Assembly (NCBI GenBank): GCA_013397865.1
Contig: VZTI01001716.1
Location: 434,001-498,000 of the forward strand
DNA: 64,000 nucleotides
Reading direction: 5' to 3'
From: Struthidea cinerea
Lineage: Eukaryota; Chordata; Aves; Passeriformes; Corcoracidae
The notes below the pieces were generated by a model. It worked only from the letters and a program-made list of their open reading frames with translations. It did no database searches and was not told the origin of the DNA. The stretch's first letter is position 1. Each line of letters starts with the position of its first letter. Shown here one piece after another: positions 27,041-38,940 of this stretch. Made by a program: the position numbers and the translations under genes.

Positions 27041-27861
27041 AATATAATAATTAATATTAATTTTTCTACAAACAATAGTTTTAAAATTTAATAATACATT
27101 CATATAATCTCATTTTGAAGAGAATACATGGCAGCGTAATGAGTCAGCTGCAATTTCCTAACAGTATGGGCTGAAAGTCCCTAAAAGAGTGAATTACAGT
27201 AATCAGCCCTTGAGATGACAAAAGCATTAATTGGCATCTCTGTAGCTTTATGCTGATCAAGGTCTCAGCTTGGCAACGATATAGAGACTGTAAAAAGGAG
27301 CCTTTGTAACAGATGCAAATACTTACTAAATGGTAAAACTAAGAGCAATGTGACACTTTATGACCAGATGTATCAAATGATGCCAAAAGCATTACAGAGT
27401 GTAATAGCAAAAGGGAAAGACTAGAGGAAAAAAATTATTTTAAATATTCTGCAACATAATTCATGCTCTGTGAAGCATACCATTAGCACCGGTATTTTTC
27501 CAAATAGATTACACTTCTATAAATGAGAACATAATTAGGAATAAATGGAATAACTTCTAAATGACTTAAACACTTGGTCACCAAAACTGGATTATTGTTG
27601 TTGGCAGACTTCTCCATTCTTCTAATTAAAGTCAACCATTTAAAACACTTTCTTCCTATTAATCTGACACATGATGAAGGAACTATAAAATTTAACACTC
27701 TCTAATGAAACCATTTTCACCTTGCACTTCTTCTCAGTAAATGGTGACATTCTGTCCCCCAAGCAAAAGAAACAGCCCTATGGATTTCTCAGGGAGTAAA
27801 GCCATGGGCAGTGTTTGACAGGTGTAAAAACAAATAAGCCACAGGCTGCCTTTCAGTGACT
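27041..27861. other. AT-rich unique DNA between two CR1 copies
   Basis: No gene or repeat recognised. A short minus-strand open frame (27483-27698) has no recognisable features. Confidence 0.55.
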
Positions 27862-28425
27862 TTGCTGAGAGTAGAGAAGGATGGAGACTGCACAGCCTGT
27901 CTAGGCAACCTGCTTCACTGCCTGATGGTTCTCACAGGAACAGCCTTCCCTTAAATCCTCTGAACACCTCATGTTGTAACTTATGTCACCTATTTCCTCT
28001 TCCTCCCACCATGCACCAATGCGAAATGCCTGAGTCTGTCTCCTGGTTGACAGCCCCCCAGGTATGGGGTGGGGGGCACTTCTGTGAACTCCCCTTGAAG
28101 TCATCTTTTCATCTTTTTTCTAGGCTGAACATCCGCGGTTCCTCCATCTTCTCACAGGACAAATGCTCCAGCCCCTGGTCAGCTTCCTGGAGCTCTGCTG
28201 AAATCACTGCAGTTCATCTGTGTCTTCTCCCACCGGCTGGCCCAAAACCAGATGCAGTATCTAGGTGCAGTGCTGAAGAGGCAGATAATCCCTTCCCTTA
28301 ATCTGCTGGCTGTACCCCTGATTACACAGCCCAGGAGGCTCCTGGCTGTCCGTGCTGCCAGGGTACATGGCTGGTCCATGCCTACCTGCCCACCAGGGCC
28401 CCAGGTTGTAGCAGGCTGGGTGACC
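27862..28425 (-). mobile_element. Old CR1 LINE fragment
   Basis: The plus strand carries the antisense of the CR1 end of ORF2 and start of the 3' UTR. The order is: GGAGACTGCACAGCCTGTCT and GGCAACCTG near the left; then TAGGCTGAACATCC and GCTCCAGCCCCTGGTCAGC in the middle; GCCCAAAACCAGATGCAGTA then marks the 'pointed-out copy' region; GCACACTG-type sequence is lost. It is strongly diverged and carries indels, and the terminal CR1 repeats are absent. Edges are approximate. The GC content causes open frames on both strands (28011-28301, 28252-28524 and others) that are not genes. Confidence 0.75.
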
Positions 28426-29279
28426 CATCACACAAACAGGAACCAGGAGCCCCTCTCTCTCATGTCGATAGATGAAACAGTGGCAGCTGGGGCCATCTTT
28501 CCTGCAACAACATTGTCAGTATGACTGATGGGATAATTGTAGAATTCATGCTTTAAGAGGGAAAGACAAGGAAAATCCCAGGTTCTTCCTAAAAATCTGG
28601 AACAAAACATTTTTCTAAATAATTTTTTGGTATGCTAGGCAACACATTTTCTTAGGGGACCATACAATCACTGAGGTGTATGACTTATCCATCTGGAACT
28701 GGACATTAGTAAGGCCTCTGTAAATTTGCCATTAACTGTCCTTAAAGCTTCTGTGCACTCTCATGCACCATAGGTCAGAATTCTAAACACATCGAAATAA
28801 TTCTTCACGGACACTTCTAATATAGCATCAACTGAGATGAGAGTAAAAATATACTACATAAAGATTCACTCCCGGGAAATCCCACAAACAGCTCTAGATA
28901 AAATCCTCTGCTAAAATTGATTAACCACCCAAGCCTCTGTTTCACCTACTGTAAATTATGCACTAATTAATGTTTGCTTCCTACTAGAGAGTGGCATTAA
29001 TACGACAAGAAACAAGATCACAAACACTAAAAAACACACACAAAACACCTGATTAGCTCCCATTACTGAAAAAGGAACCAAACAGATAATTAATTAGTCT
29101 TACTAATTATAGCTATTCCTAGATCTTATAAGAGACCTTACATCAGTGTAATTCCTATTCCTACACCAGAATATCATCTGAGGACCTGAACAAACACTTG
29201 CCTTTAATTTTTAATCATCTCAGCTGTCATTTCTAAGTACAGCACAGTAAGAAGTCGCCGCCTCACTACAACATGATCC
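28426..29279. other. Unique DNA between two CR1 copies
   Basis: No gene recognised. The first ~100 bases may still be degraded repeat. Confidence 0.5.
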
Positions 29280-29807
29280 CACCTCATTGGCACCAGTGAG
29301 GCCGCACCTCAAATGCTGCATCCATTTCTGGGCACCTCACTTCAAGAAAGACATTGAGGTGCTGGAGCCTGTTCATAGAAGGGCAGCAAGGCTAGTGAGG
29401 GGTCTGGAGAGTGAGTCCTATGAGAAGTGGCTGGGATTGCTTATCTTGGAGAAAGGGAAATTTAGGGGAGACCTTATTGCTCTTGACAACTACCTGAAAG
29501 GAGGTTGTAGTGAGGTGGGGCTTGGCCTCTTCTCCCAGGTGACTAGCGATGGGACAGGAGGAAATGGCCCCAGGGGAGCTTCAGATTGGAGATCAGGAAG
29601 AATTTCTTCATGGAAAAGGTTGTTAAGCATTGGAATGAACTGCCCCGGGAGGTGCTGGACTCACCATCCCTGGCAGTGTACAAGAAATGACTGGACATAG
29701 TACTTAGTGCTATGATCTAGTTGACAAGGTGCTGATAGGTCAAAACCTGGACTCAACCCTGGGAGTTTTTCCCAACCTTAATGATTCTGTTCTATGGTTC
29801 CATGATT
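29280..29807 (+). mobile_element. CR1 LINE, 3' part with intact tail
   Basis: On the plus strand the fragment runs from GTGAGGCCGCACCTCAAATG through AAGACATTGAGGTGCTGGAG, GGGGAGACCTTATTGCTCT and CTACCTGAAAGGAGGTTGTA to the terminal ATTCTGTTCTATGGTTCC. These are the end of ORF2 and the 3' UTR in the normal CR1 order. It is 5'-truncated like most copies. It has a small internal loss around 29570. The frame open over 29287-29700 lies wholly in this element and does not encode a functional protein. The terminal ATTCTATG-like repeats fix the 3' border. Confidence 0.95.
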
Positions 29808-29876
29808 CGCTGTCAACATGGAAATTTTCTTTTGCTAAACAGAAATAAATCCTAGATTCTGAATACACATTTAGGA

Positions 29877-29956
29877 TTTATTAGTTTTTGCTAAGAGAAC
29901 AGAATTGGTCTTTGCTAAGAGAACAGATATTTATTAGTTTTTGCTAAGAGAACAGA
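29877..29956 (+). repeat. 53-bp tandem duplication with shorter internal repeats
   Basis: TTTGCTAAGAGAACAGA occurs at 29887-29903, 29911-29927 and 29940-29956. The longer string starting TTTATTAGTTTTTGCTAAG occurs at 29877 and again 53 bp later at 29930. A degenerate relative, TTTGCTAAACAGA, lies at 29831-29843. This is a young local duplication 70 bp past the end of the CR1 copy. Confidence 0.9.
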
Positions 29957-30116
29957 TACAGAGGTCTGCATCTGGCCATAGAACTGCCTATTTTAATTTT
30001 AAATATGCTCCCCAGTGTATGCTTTACAAGAAATCATTCTCAATGTATTTAATTTTTCAGAATCTTAATGGATAAAATAGGACTGACTTCTTTTAATATA
30101 TTATTTTGTCTCCAAG

Positions 30117-30571
30117 TGTCCTGGTTCTGGCCAGGAATGAGTTAATTTTTGCAGTAGCCAGGAGGGGGTACGGCCAGGACCCAAAGGTTATTCTAGACCA
30201 CCTCGCCATTGCCAGTGGTGGGGGAAAGGGAGTCTCTTCCATGCAGAAGGACTCTCTTTCAGGTCCACATAGCGTGGCGGAGGACGTGGTCAGGTATTGT
30301 CTGTTCCTGGGGGGTTTCTGTGTGAACCATTCCCCTCTTTCTTGCACCCTCTGTCATTAGTATTGTTGCTGCTGCTGTTTGGTTTTTTACCTCATCGCTG
30401 TTTCCAGTAAATTGTTCTCACCCCAACTCCTGATCTTCACCTTTTTTGCCTCCAACTCTGGTCTCCAGGCCAACACAGGGGAAGGGAGAGGGGAAGCGAT
30501 CAGGAGGCACATGGTTTGGAGAGCCTCAGTGGGAGCACCAAACTGGGGAATACCATTGCTAAACCATGACA
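30117..30571 (+). mobile_element. Solo LTR of ERVL-type avian ERV
   Basis: The 455-bp element begins TGTCCTGGTTCTGGCCAGGA and ends GCTAAACCATGACA, giving TG...CA ends. It contains the features I know from a common avian LTR family: GAGTTAATTTTTGCAGTAGCC near the start, GGGAAAGGGAGTCTCTTCC, GTATTGTTGCTGCTGCTG, TTTCCAGTAAATTGTTCTCA and the GGGGAAGGGAGAGGGGAAGC block before the end. The flanks CCAAG (30112-30116) and CCATG (30572-30576) match at 4 of 5 bases, as expected for an aged 5-bp duplication. No internal ERV sequence adjoins it. Open frames on both strands within it are not genes. Confidence 0.85.
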
Positions 30572-33500
30572 CCATGCAAAAGAAAAACTGGATACTGAAC
30601 CAAGGATTATGTTAAACGACATGCAATACATGGAATTGTATGTAGGCAGTAGTGTCCCATCTCATCAGGCCAAGAAATGATGGTAGATGGGAATCTTTCC
30701 TTCAAGGTATTCTTCTAGGTCATTTTTTGAAAATACATTTCTACAAGCAGAATTTAGTGCATATAGCTTCACAAACTTCAGGAAAAATTGCAAACAACTA
30801 ATAAACAAACTAAAGTGCTGACCATACCAACAAGTTTTTCTCATTTCATTAACAAGGATGTAGACTTGGAACAACAGTATGAAGAGTTGATATTAGTAAT
30901 TTCTCAAATGAAACTGTGCTGCTAGGTGATTCTGACAGCTTTCAACCACAGATAGCTCACACTAATGAAGATGGATGTTGTATTAGCAGAGAGATGGTGG
31001 TAAGTTAAAACATTGCACATCGAGGGAGTTGGGTCCTTCTCTTGTGTGACTCAGGCTGCGGACTCATTTTGACAAACAACTTAATTTACATTGGTTTTTT
31101 TCTCTGATGCATTGGAATTTACCCCCACTGGTAAAGCAAGAAAGAGAGGATCCAGTACATGGATGCTACTGTCTCACTGGAACTTCAAATGACTCTCCAG
31201 TTTCACATAAGAATGAATTTCAACTTCTCCTTCAGAAGAATCAGTGAGGATCTCTGGACTTTTGACAATGTGATTGCCTCTTGAGATTAGACAGGAGTTG
31301 TAGCTGGATAAATCCTTGACATATCAGAGACATAGGACATGGGAATGTCCCTCAATCTCTCTTATTTGCTTTACTGTGACATTGTAGTTGTCTCTTTTTG
31401 GTCTTTCATTACTTTTGTCTTGTCTTAACATTTGTCACAGAGCAGTAGGAATCACTGTTATGGATGATATGTGACTACTTGTGCAGCAGATGTTCTCTAA
31501 ACATCAGATTCTAGGAGGCAGCTCTTGTGTGAACCCCTGAACAAGACATTTGTTGTAATAATTGTAATAATTCACAGTGATTATAGGGGATTAGACTTAA
31601 TGGCAGAGTTAGTTCATGCCCTATCTCACCTCTGTGTAACAAATTCCTTCTTTGCAACTGATAAATAATTTTTCCCCACTCTTAAAAACTATTTCTAGCC
31701 AATCCATTAATTGGAAAGTATTCTGAAATCCTCAGGTCTGAGAAGGAAACAAAGAAGTCAGTCAGCCTAAACTCTAGAAAATGCATACAAAACCTGTGAA
31801 TAACAAGTTACTGCTCTAGAATCTCCCCCTTGTTTCCCCTATGCAGAACACAGCCCCCACCACCTGGTGATGGAGGAACAGATGACTTCTTTGAAGCAAA
31901 GAACAACATCCAGAGACTCTAAATTTTCTCCTATTTCTCCCAAGCCCCAACACATCTTTTCAGGACAGTGGATCTGCAGCTTGCCTTACCACACACAGCA
32001 ACAGCAGATAACTGAAAGATCACAGAAGAAGCAAACATAGGCATTTCAAAGCCTCAGAATTGCTTTCCCAAAGCAATCAGCACTAGCTATAGCTAAGTAC
32101 ATAGGAAGTACATTACTATTTTCTGCCAGGATGGAGTTTTGCTGAGTTAGTTGCTCGAGATTATTTTTGTGTTTTGTTTTGGAGGGTTCTTTTCTTTACA
32201 AGATATTTTTGCCCATTACAGAGAAGCTGTATGAGAAACACTTCAGAAAAAAACATCACATTCAAATCAAACAAGATTTTTGGGGGTTTGGTCCCGTTCT
32301 CCATGCTGGCACCACGACAGAAAAGAACGTCCTTTCCACAAAGGAACACAGAGCAGCAGTAAGTTCTTGTCACAGCAACTCAGTCCAAGCTTCTCTTGAC
32401 TACTCTTCTTGTGTGGATGGCAAAAAATACAGACAGAATGTAAGAGGCAGATATAAGGCAACTGCTCAATAAAATGCTTTTACCATTACCAAAAGAAGTA
32501 TCTACTCTAAGAATGTCTGTCTACCTCCACTGTCACTAAAACTGTGTAAGAGCTATTGCCAGTAGCAGCCCGTTCTGTCATCTGAAAAGGTTTGGAGCTC
32601 TTTCAAAGAGCAGCATCAATTCCCACAATGCTAACATTAATCTCTTTGCCATGATATTTTGCTCAAACTTCTCAGCAAGGGTCTCAGCACCAGGAAACAG
32701 GCCTCAAACAAACTAGGATTGTCTTTCCTAGATTTTGAAGAAAAGGATGAAGAGGTTAAGTTACTGTTACCAATACTATGGGAAACAGGAAATAATGTTA
32801 CTTGTCAGAAAAGTAACACTATCTACAAATTCTTCAATTACCTAATTCTAGGTTTTACTTCCGAATGACTTCAACTGAGAGGATCCAGATACTGTTGTCA
32901 ATCAGAAAAGACATCAAAGAATAGAAAGTTCAGAATATCTATATTGGTGTTTCAGTACTTGAGAGGCAAAGTGATTGATGGATGGCTCAAGATTGTCAAA
33001 ATCCAAATTCTGTAAACGAAAGGGGGATTTGTTTTGTTAAAACAATGAATTACCCTGGGACTACCAGCCTCGGTAAGAAAAAAATGAGAATGCACTCTTG
33101 CCCTGCCCACTGCTAAGCTAGCTATCTTCACCTCTTTGCTGTCAAAACTATTTTTAGACTGAATGACCAGAGTAATTTCTTCTCTACTTCCTCTGTGCAG
33201 CCAGGACAGGGACAAGATATGCATGACAATGGAATGGTTGCATACAGTGGCACTCTAGTCATCAGCAATATTTCTGAGAGAAAATTAATTCTAAAAGAGG
33301 ATAGTTATTTTCACTATTACACAAGAACCATTTTTTCAAGAATTACTCTGCTGTATTCAGAAGTCTGAAAAACATATGCTGATTTTAGATAGCACCTCAA
33401 TTCTTTGGGATTGACCCTAACAAAACCTTTTGAAACTAATCAGTTCTCTAACAAGAACATCACCACACTGGACTACTATATTTATTATCTGACTACAGGT

Positions 33501-36500
33501 CAATACCATTACTTCTGTTTAGACATTTACAGGCAACATATTCTCTTCCTCTGCTCTTAGGAATTTTATTTTATGCTGTTCCTGAAGAAACATACTCACA
33601 TATTCAGCATTTGATCAATGATGTGGTATTTCACTTCATGTGCTTCGACCACGAAAGAAACTCATGCACTTACGTAGTGCAGTAAGATGATCTCCCCTTC
33701 AGCAGCCTGCAGATGCACATAGAGCTTCTCCCCAGATAGTACTGACCAGTTACATTTTCCAAGACATGCCGAAAAGCTGTAAGTAATGATACCGAGTTGC
33801 TATTCCCAGTAGTTCAGTTTCTTTGTAGAATATCTTGTTCGAAGAAATTAAGCACCATTACTACCGTCCTACCTTCATGACCCAACAGAGTGCTGTCTCA
33901 TGTAAAGAGGGAGGAGCTTTGAAGGTCATAGCATACAGAAACCAGTAAGACCAGCCCTTATTCCTCAAGTGTTACACAAACCTGAAGTAAATAACAGATA
34001 TCGTCCCTTGTAAGAAAAAATCCATATATGATCATGAGATGCACAGATGAACATGGAAAATCATCTTTCTTTTTCTTAGTAACTTAATAAATCTGCAGCT
34101 TCAGAACTCTAGACCAGCCATGAGAAAATCTACAAACAACAAAGTGATTCAGGTTTATTTCATTAATAGAGTTCATGTGATCATGAATTCTTTGGACACA
34201 GGACATTTTTATACAAATGCAGTTAGCAAAATTGCCTAACCAGTATTCAGAAGGTTAAAAAGAAGCAAGCCAATAAAGACTAGAAAGCCACAGTACTTCA
34301 GTACACATGATATTGTTATCAAAAAATTGATAAACAGCAGATGACCATAAATTCAGTATGTCTTACTCTGATACACAGTCACTGTCATTTTTGTCACTAT
34401 GTAATCTCTAGGGCAAAAAAATCTTAAAAATTCTTTATCATAGGACCACAAGATGTGTCACAGGCAATTAGGTTTTTCCCTTACTTTAGTCTTAAACACA
34501 TTACCACTCTGTGCTTGAGATGTGATAATTGTGTACTGCAAGACTCCTTTCCTTCACTGGACAGCACACAGAAATCATGTTTCCCATGAAGCCCATCAAA
34601 ATTAATAGGTATTTTGCCTTTTGAGAATGATCAATGCTTCACATTTACTTCAATTCCCTTTTGGCTATATTTCTATTTTCCTAAGGTGTCATCCTTCTCC
34701 TGTGTTCTGACAAGCAATGAGAAAAAAAATGCTTTGGAAAAAAAACCAAGCTGAGTGGAATTAGGAGGAGTAAATAGGGTACTCTCTGGGAAGTAATTAA
34801 AAGCCACAAAGCAGGAAGAAGGCTGGAGATGCCTGAAAGGCATTATAATTAAAACCTAATGTATGTTAACTGTGAGTGAAGCATTGAAGTCATTGACATG
34901 AATGACAGAACTCCCACTGAATTCAGTTGGGGCAGGATTTTATTCTACAAGACCTCAACAAGAAGGCCAGTTCAGCTTCAGAGAGATTGATTGGAGGTTT
35001 GCGGATAAAAAGAAACCTTGCTGAAAATGGGAATTGGTGATTTATATACAATGATTTTCACAGTTGTGAAATAGCCACAAGAGAAATGAAAAGAGAAAAT
35101 AAAAATCAAATCAGTTAATCCTTAAGAAAGGGGAAGAAGATTTTTTTTTTTTTAATATTATTAAGGAAAAAAACCAAAGACCATTACAAAGGAGACAGAA
35201 TCAAGAAAAATCCTGAGCATGGAGAAACTTTATCCAAACTAATAACCAGGAAGGAAGTGATGAAGCAGTTAAAAAGCAGTGATAACTTTATAGAGCATAG
35301 CTATTGATAAAAAGCGTATTGGGAATACTTAGAAAATCTGAATTCATTCAATAGCACGTAGTCTATTTAACCATGAAACAGAAATTAATTACGAAAGAAA
35401 AAGAAAGAGAATTTGCCATTCAGTGTATCTAATCTCTAGAGCCCAGTTAAGTAATGGAACCACTCTTCAGAAACACTCAATCCAGTTTCAGTGGTTTTAA
35501 CACCATGCTGTCAAAAAGTGACAACACAATGTAAGTTTGCCTAGATTCACTTAATGGATTTACAATAATCCCAAAAATTTAAAAACATATAACCACTATC
35601 CTATAGCAAATACTCCACCAAAAGTACTACTTGCACAGGGAATCTAGCAGGCTAACCAACTAGTGTTTAATTTGACAAAATCTAAGAAATTTCATACTGG
35701 ATTCACTGCATGTGAATAGCAAAAAACATGCAGAAAAGTAGGTGCAGAAAATTAGATAAGAACTTGGAGTACAACTGTGGCAAGAAGGGAATTGTGTTAA
35801 TTTGGCTGGTATATACAAAAATCTGACGCTGACAGTCTGAAAGCAATGGAAATACTAGCAGCCTCCGAACCCACGAAGTAGTGATACTCAGTCTGTCTGG
35901 AGAACACTTACAAAGTCACTCCTCACCAGACCAGCAAATCTTCCTAGCAATATAATCTTAACATTGAGTACTAATTCACGAAAAATTATGAGGTGGAATT
36001 GTGAGCATACAGCTTCTAGAAGGGATGTGAGAAGCCCTGAAAAACTGGTGGAAAACAAGTATTTTTAACAACACCAGCAAGCAGACAATCTCCTAAAACA
36101 ACATGCAATCTTTTATGATCTGATCCTGCAAGTCAGCAACGAAAAATATGCACTTAATTACTTATTTAATTTGTCTGTGTGGGATTAAAAAAAAAAGACA
36201 GAGAGCCAACTGAGGCAGCTCAATAGCTATGCATTCTTAAACAGTGTCTCTGGAGAGCCCTAGTTGGAACTTTCAGCTCTGGTGGGATTTCAACACCAGA
36301 GAAAGGGCAGAGGATGGTGTTTCTGAGGCATCATAAGCTCTGTCTCCACATCTTGTACTCATTCGGTCTGCCTAAGAGGTAGTGGGTCTTCTGCAGACTC
36401 TTGCAGACATCATTATACTTCCAATGCAACTGTCCCTTCTCTCAAAGGACTGGCAGATGGCTACCCTAATGCAGCGAGCACAGGCACTTCCAACTGCTCT

Positions 36501-38326
36501 CATCTCCACAGTATCCTCATGAGACTCTCCTGGTATTTCTGCACTGCTCTGAAAAGGCTCAGCAAGAAAATATTCCCCTCAGACATGAGGCGTAGTCCTT
36601 CCGCAGACCACGCAGTTTGTTCTTACAGCCATGCAAACACTCCCTGGAGACCTGGCGCATATCCTCACGCACATTCTCTAGGGAACTCTATTTTTCTCTC
36701 TTCCCAACATCCACATATAGTATACAAAGTGCAACTAGGGCAGTCTAAAACTTCCAAAAAGCACACATTACTTGTTTATTCTTGCTGTAGTTCCACAAAG
36801 ACGTAAGAAAAAGACAACCCAACCAGCAATTGTCCCATTTACTTTGTCCTACATCTTGTACTCACTGCTTTATATTTACATTTCCAGTCATTTTTAGAAT
36901 AGTACACTTATTTTTATGTACCAGGTCAGGTCATTCTAGACACACAATTGGTATTCTTATCTGCAAATTTTGGAAGGAAAAGGTCTCTTCAAACACTATG
37001 AAGAGCTGAGAAAATGTTGATGAGACTTAGATTATCAACAAGAAAATCACCTTAATAGTTTTGCACATCCATAACTAGTGAGGAAATAATGAACTTCTTT
37101 TTAAGTAAGAAGTCACTTGTTTCTGTTCCTCTACAGAAGTGATATTCAGAGCTAAGACTAGAACATAAGAATAGTTTTGCTCGTGAGTTGCATCATATAC
37201 ACTGTGTAACATTATGCACTATTTTTAGAGCTGTGAAAATCAGACATAAATCATTCCTGCTTCACAAGTCACCTGTAAGGAAGTATTTAATGTTTTTTTT
37301 ACTCTACTGTGACTACATAATTGAAAAGTATGTACTAAAAATGTTTAAACATGAGATTCAATGGCTTAAAATGAATACTGACACAGTAAAAATAGATTCC
37401 TTGAGAGAATTAACTAATCATTAATAACTTGAATTGACAAAGGTAGCACTAATCAAATTCTGGCTTCATAGTAATTCTTATAAAAATGGGTGTAAGGGGA
37501 GAGCAAGCTAATGAAGTGAGAATAATTTCTGCAAAAATAGTAATGAATCTACAGCACATTAACTCATTATAGAATTATATTTTTATTTCAGTGTTTCCTT
37601 TCCAGGTCAAGAAAATCACTTAGGGCAGGCTAAGAAGGGAAAAGATAATGCTTTTTATTACCATAAAATAAAGGTCAGTTTTATGTTAGAAAAGGGGATC
37701 AACTGTCTGACAGGGGCTGACCTGAAAGAATAATTCAGTTACAGACATAAATGTACAAGCTAGGTTGAATACAATTTATTTGAAAATTCCATTTTTAACT
37801 AGAGTGCCCAGCTAACAGGATTGTTATGCCCCACTAAATTAACACAAACCTGAAAAAATTGCATTCTTATTCCTGAAAAGTACAATACTTGAATATGACC
37901 CTCAAACTTGACAACAAAGTCTGAGATCTCCATGGGAACCAAATCAACCTCCACGTACAGAATTTACCAGGCCGAAATGTGTGTGCACTGTAAAGCACAC
38001 ACTTTTGGCTTCAGAGAGTGATCAGAACCCTTGTACATGCATAAACAGCATGGATAGTAGAGACCTGGAAGACCTTTCAGAAGTGTCAAACTTATAATGC
38101 ATGGCTCTACAACAGAGCACACATATTCAGAGGCTTCAAATAAGATCATTCCTACATCCAGAGTCCCAGATGAGACTACTATGAAATGCTGATGTGCAGC
38201 AGCTGGAGCAGGGGCATCTGGGCTACAGTTATGAGGTATCCCTAAATCCCAGGCACATTTATAAAGTATTCAAAATGTGCCAAGATATCTAGAGAATACA
38301 GGTGAGAGAATCCAGACATACATATG
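30572..38326. other. Unique AT-rich DNA, no gene recognised
   Basis: Nearly 8 kb without a recognisable repeat or gene. The frames at 32167-32472 and 36519-36806 are chance-sized. One open segment, 33561-33681, is bounded by a strong acceptor-like tract and a GTAAGA donor-like sequence, and is listed as a candidate exon in the findings. A 12-base T run lies near 35142. Confidence 0.5.
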
Positions 38327-38914
38327 TGTGCTGGATTTGGCTGGGATAGAGTTACTTTTCTCCACAGTCGCTTGTATAGGTCTGTGTTTTGGATTTGTGC
38401 TGAAAACAGTGTTGTAACACGGGGATGTTTCAGGTCCTGCTGAACAGCACTGACACAGCATCAAAGCTTTGGGCCTCTCCTACTGCCCTGTCAGCAAGTT
38501 GGCTAGGGGTGCACGAGCTGTTGTTAGGGGACACAGCTGGGACAGCTGACCCAAGCTGACTCAAGGGATATCGCATGCTGTATGGTGTCCTGCTCAGCAA
38601 CAGAAGCTGGGTCAAGGAGGAAATTCGAGGACATTTGGAGTGACGGCATTTGACATTTCAAGTAACTGTAAAGCTTGATAGAGCCCTACTCTCCTGGAGG
38701 TGGCTGAACACCTGCCTGTCCATGCGAAATGGTGGACGAATTCCTTGTTTCGCTTTGCTTGCATGTGTTGCTTTTTCTTTACCTATTAAACTGTCTTTAT
38801 CTCAACCCATAAGTGTTCTCACTTCTACCATTCTGATTCTCTCCTCTATTCCATAATGGGATGGAGCAAGCAGCTGGATGGTGCTGAGCTGCCAGTTGGG
38901 GTTGCACCACAACA
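38327..38914 (+). mobile_element. 5' LTR of an ERVL-type endogenous retrovirus
   Basis: The element starts TGTGCTGGATTTGGCTGGGA, then AGAGTTA, and ends GGTTGCACCACAACA, about 588 bp. Landmarks of the common avian ERVL LTR are present: GTGTTTTGGATTTGTGCTG, GGGACACAGCTGGGACAGCT, the polyadenylation-like CCTATTAAACTGTCTTTATC (ATTAAA at 38785-38790) followed by CTCAACCCATAAG, and the TTCTGATTCTCTCC block near the end. It is followed directly by a primer-binding-site-like sequence and leader, so it is a 5' LTR and not a solo LTR. No matching 3' LTR was found downstream. Confidence 0.9.
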
Positions 38915-38922
38915 GCCCTTTT

Positions 38923-38940
38923 TGGCAACCAACATGAGGC
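38923..38940 (+). other. Primer-binding-site-like sequence of ERVL element
   Basis: TGGCAACCAACATGAGGC lies 8 bases after the LTR end. Retroviral primer-binding sites begin TGG, the complement of the tRNA 3' CCA. In the avian ERVL family I recall TGGCGCCCAACGTGGGG at this place. The substitutions here are mostly CpG-decay changes, consistent with an old copy. Confidence 0.7.

Noticed and set aside
29287..29700. 137-codon plus-strand open frame
   Set aside because: Lies entirely in the CR1 3' part (29280-29807), which is out of frame with ORF2 and partly untranslated. It is a GC-driven artefact.
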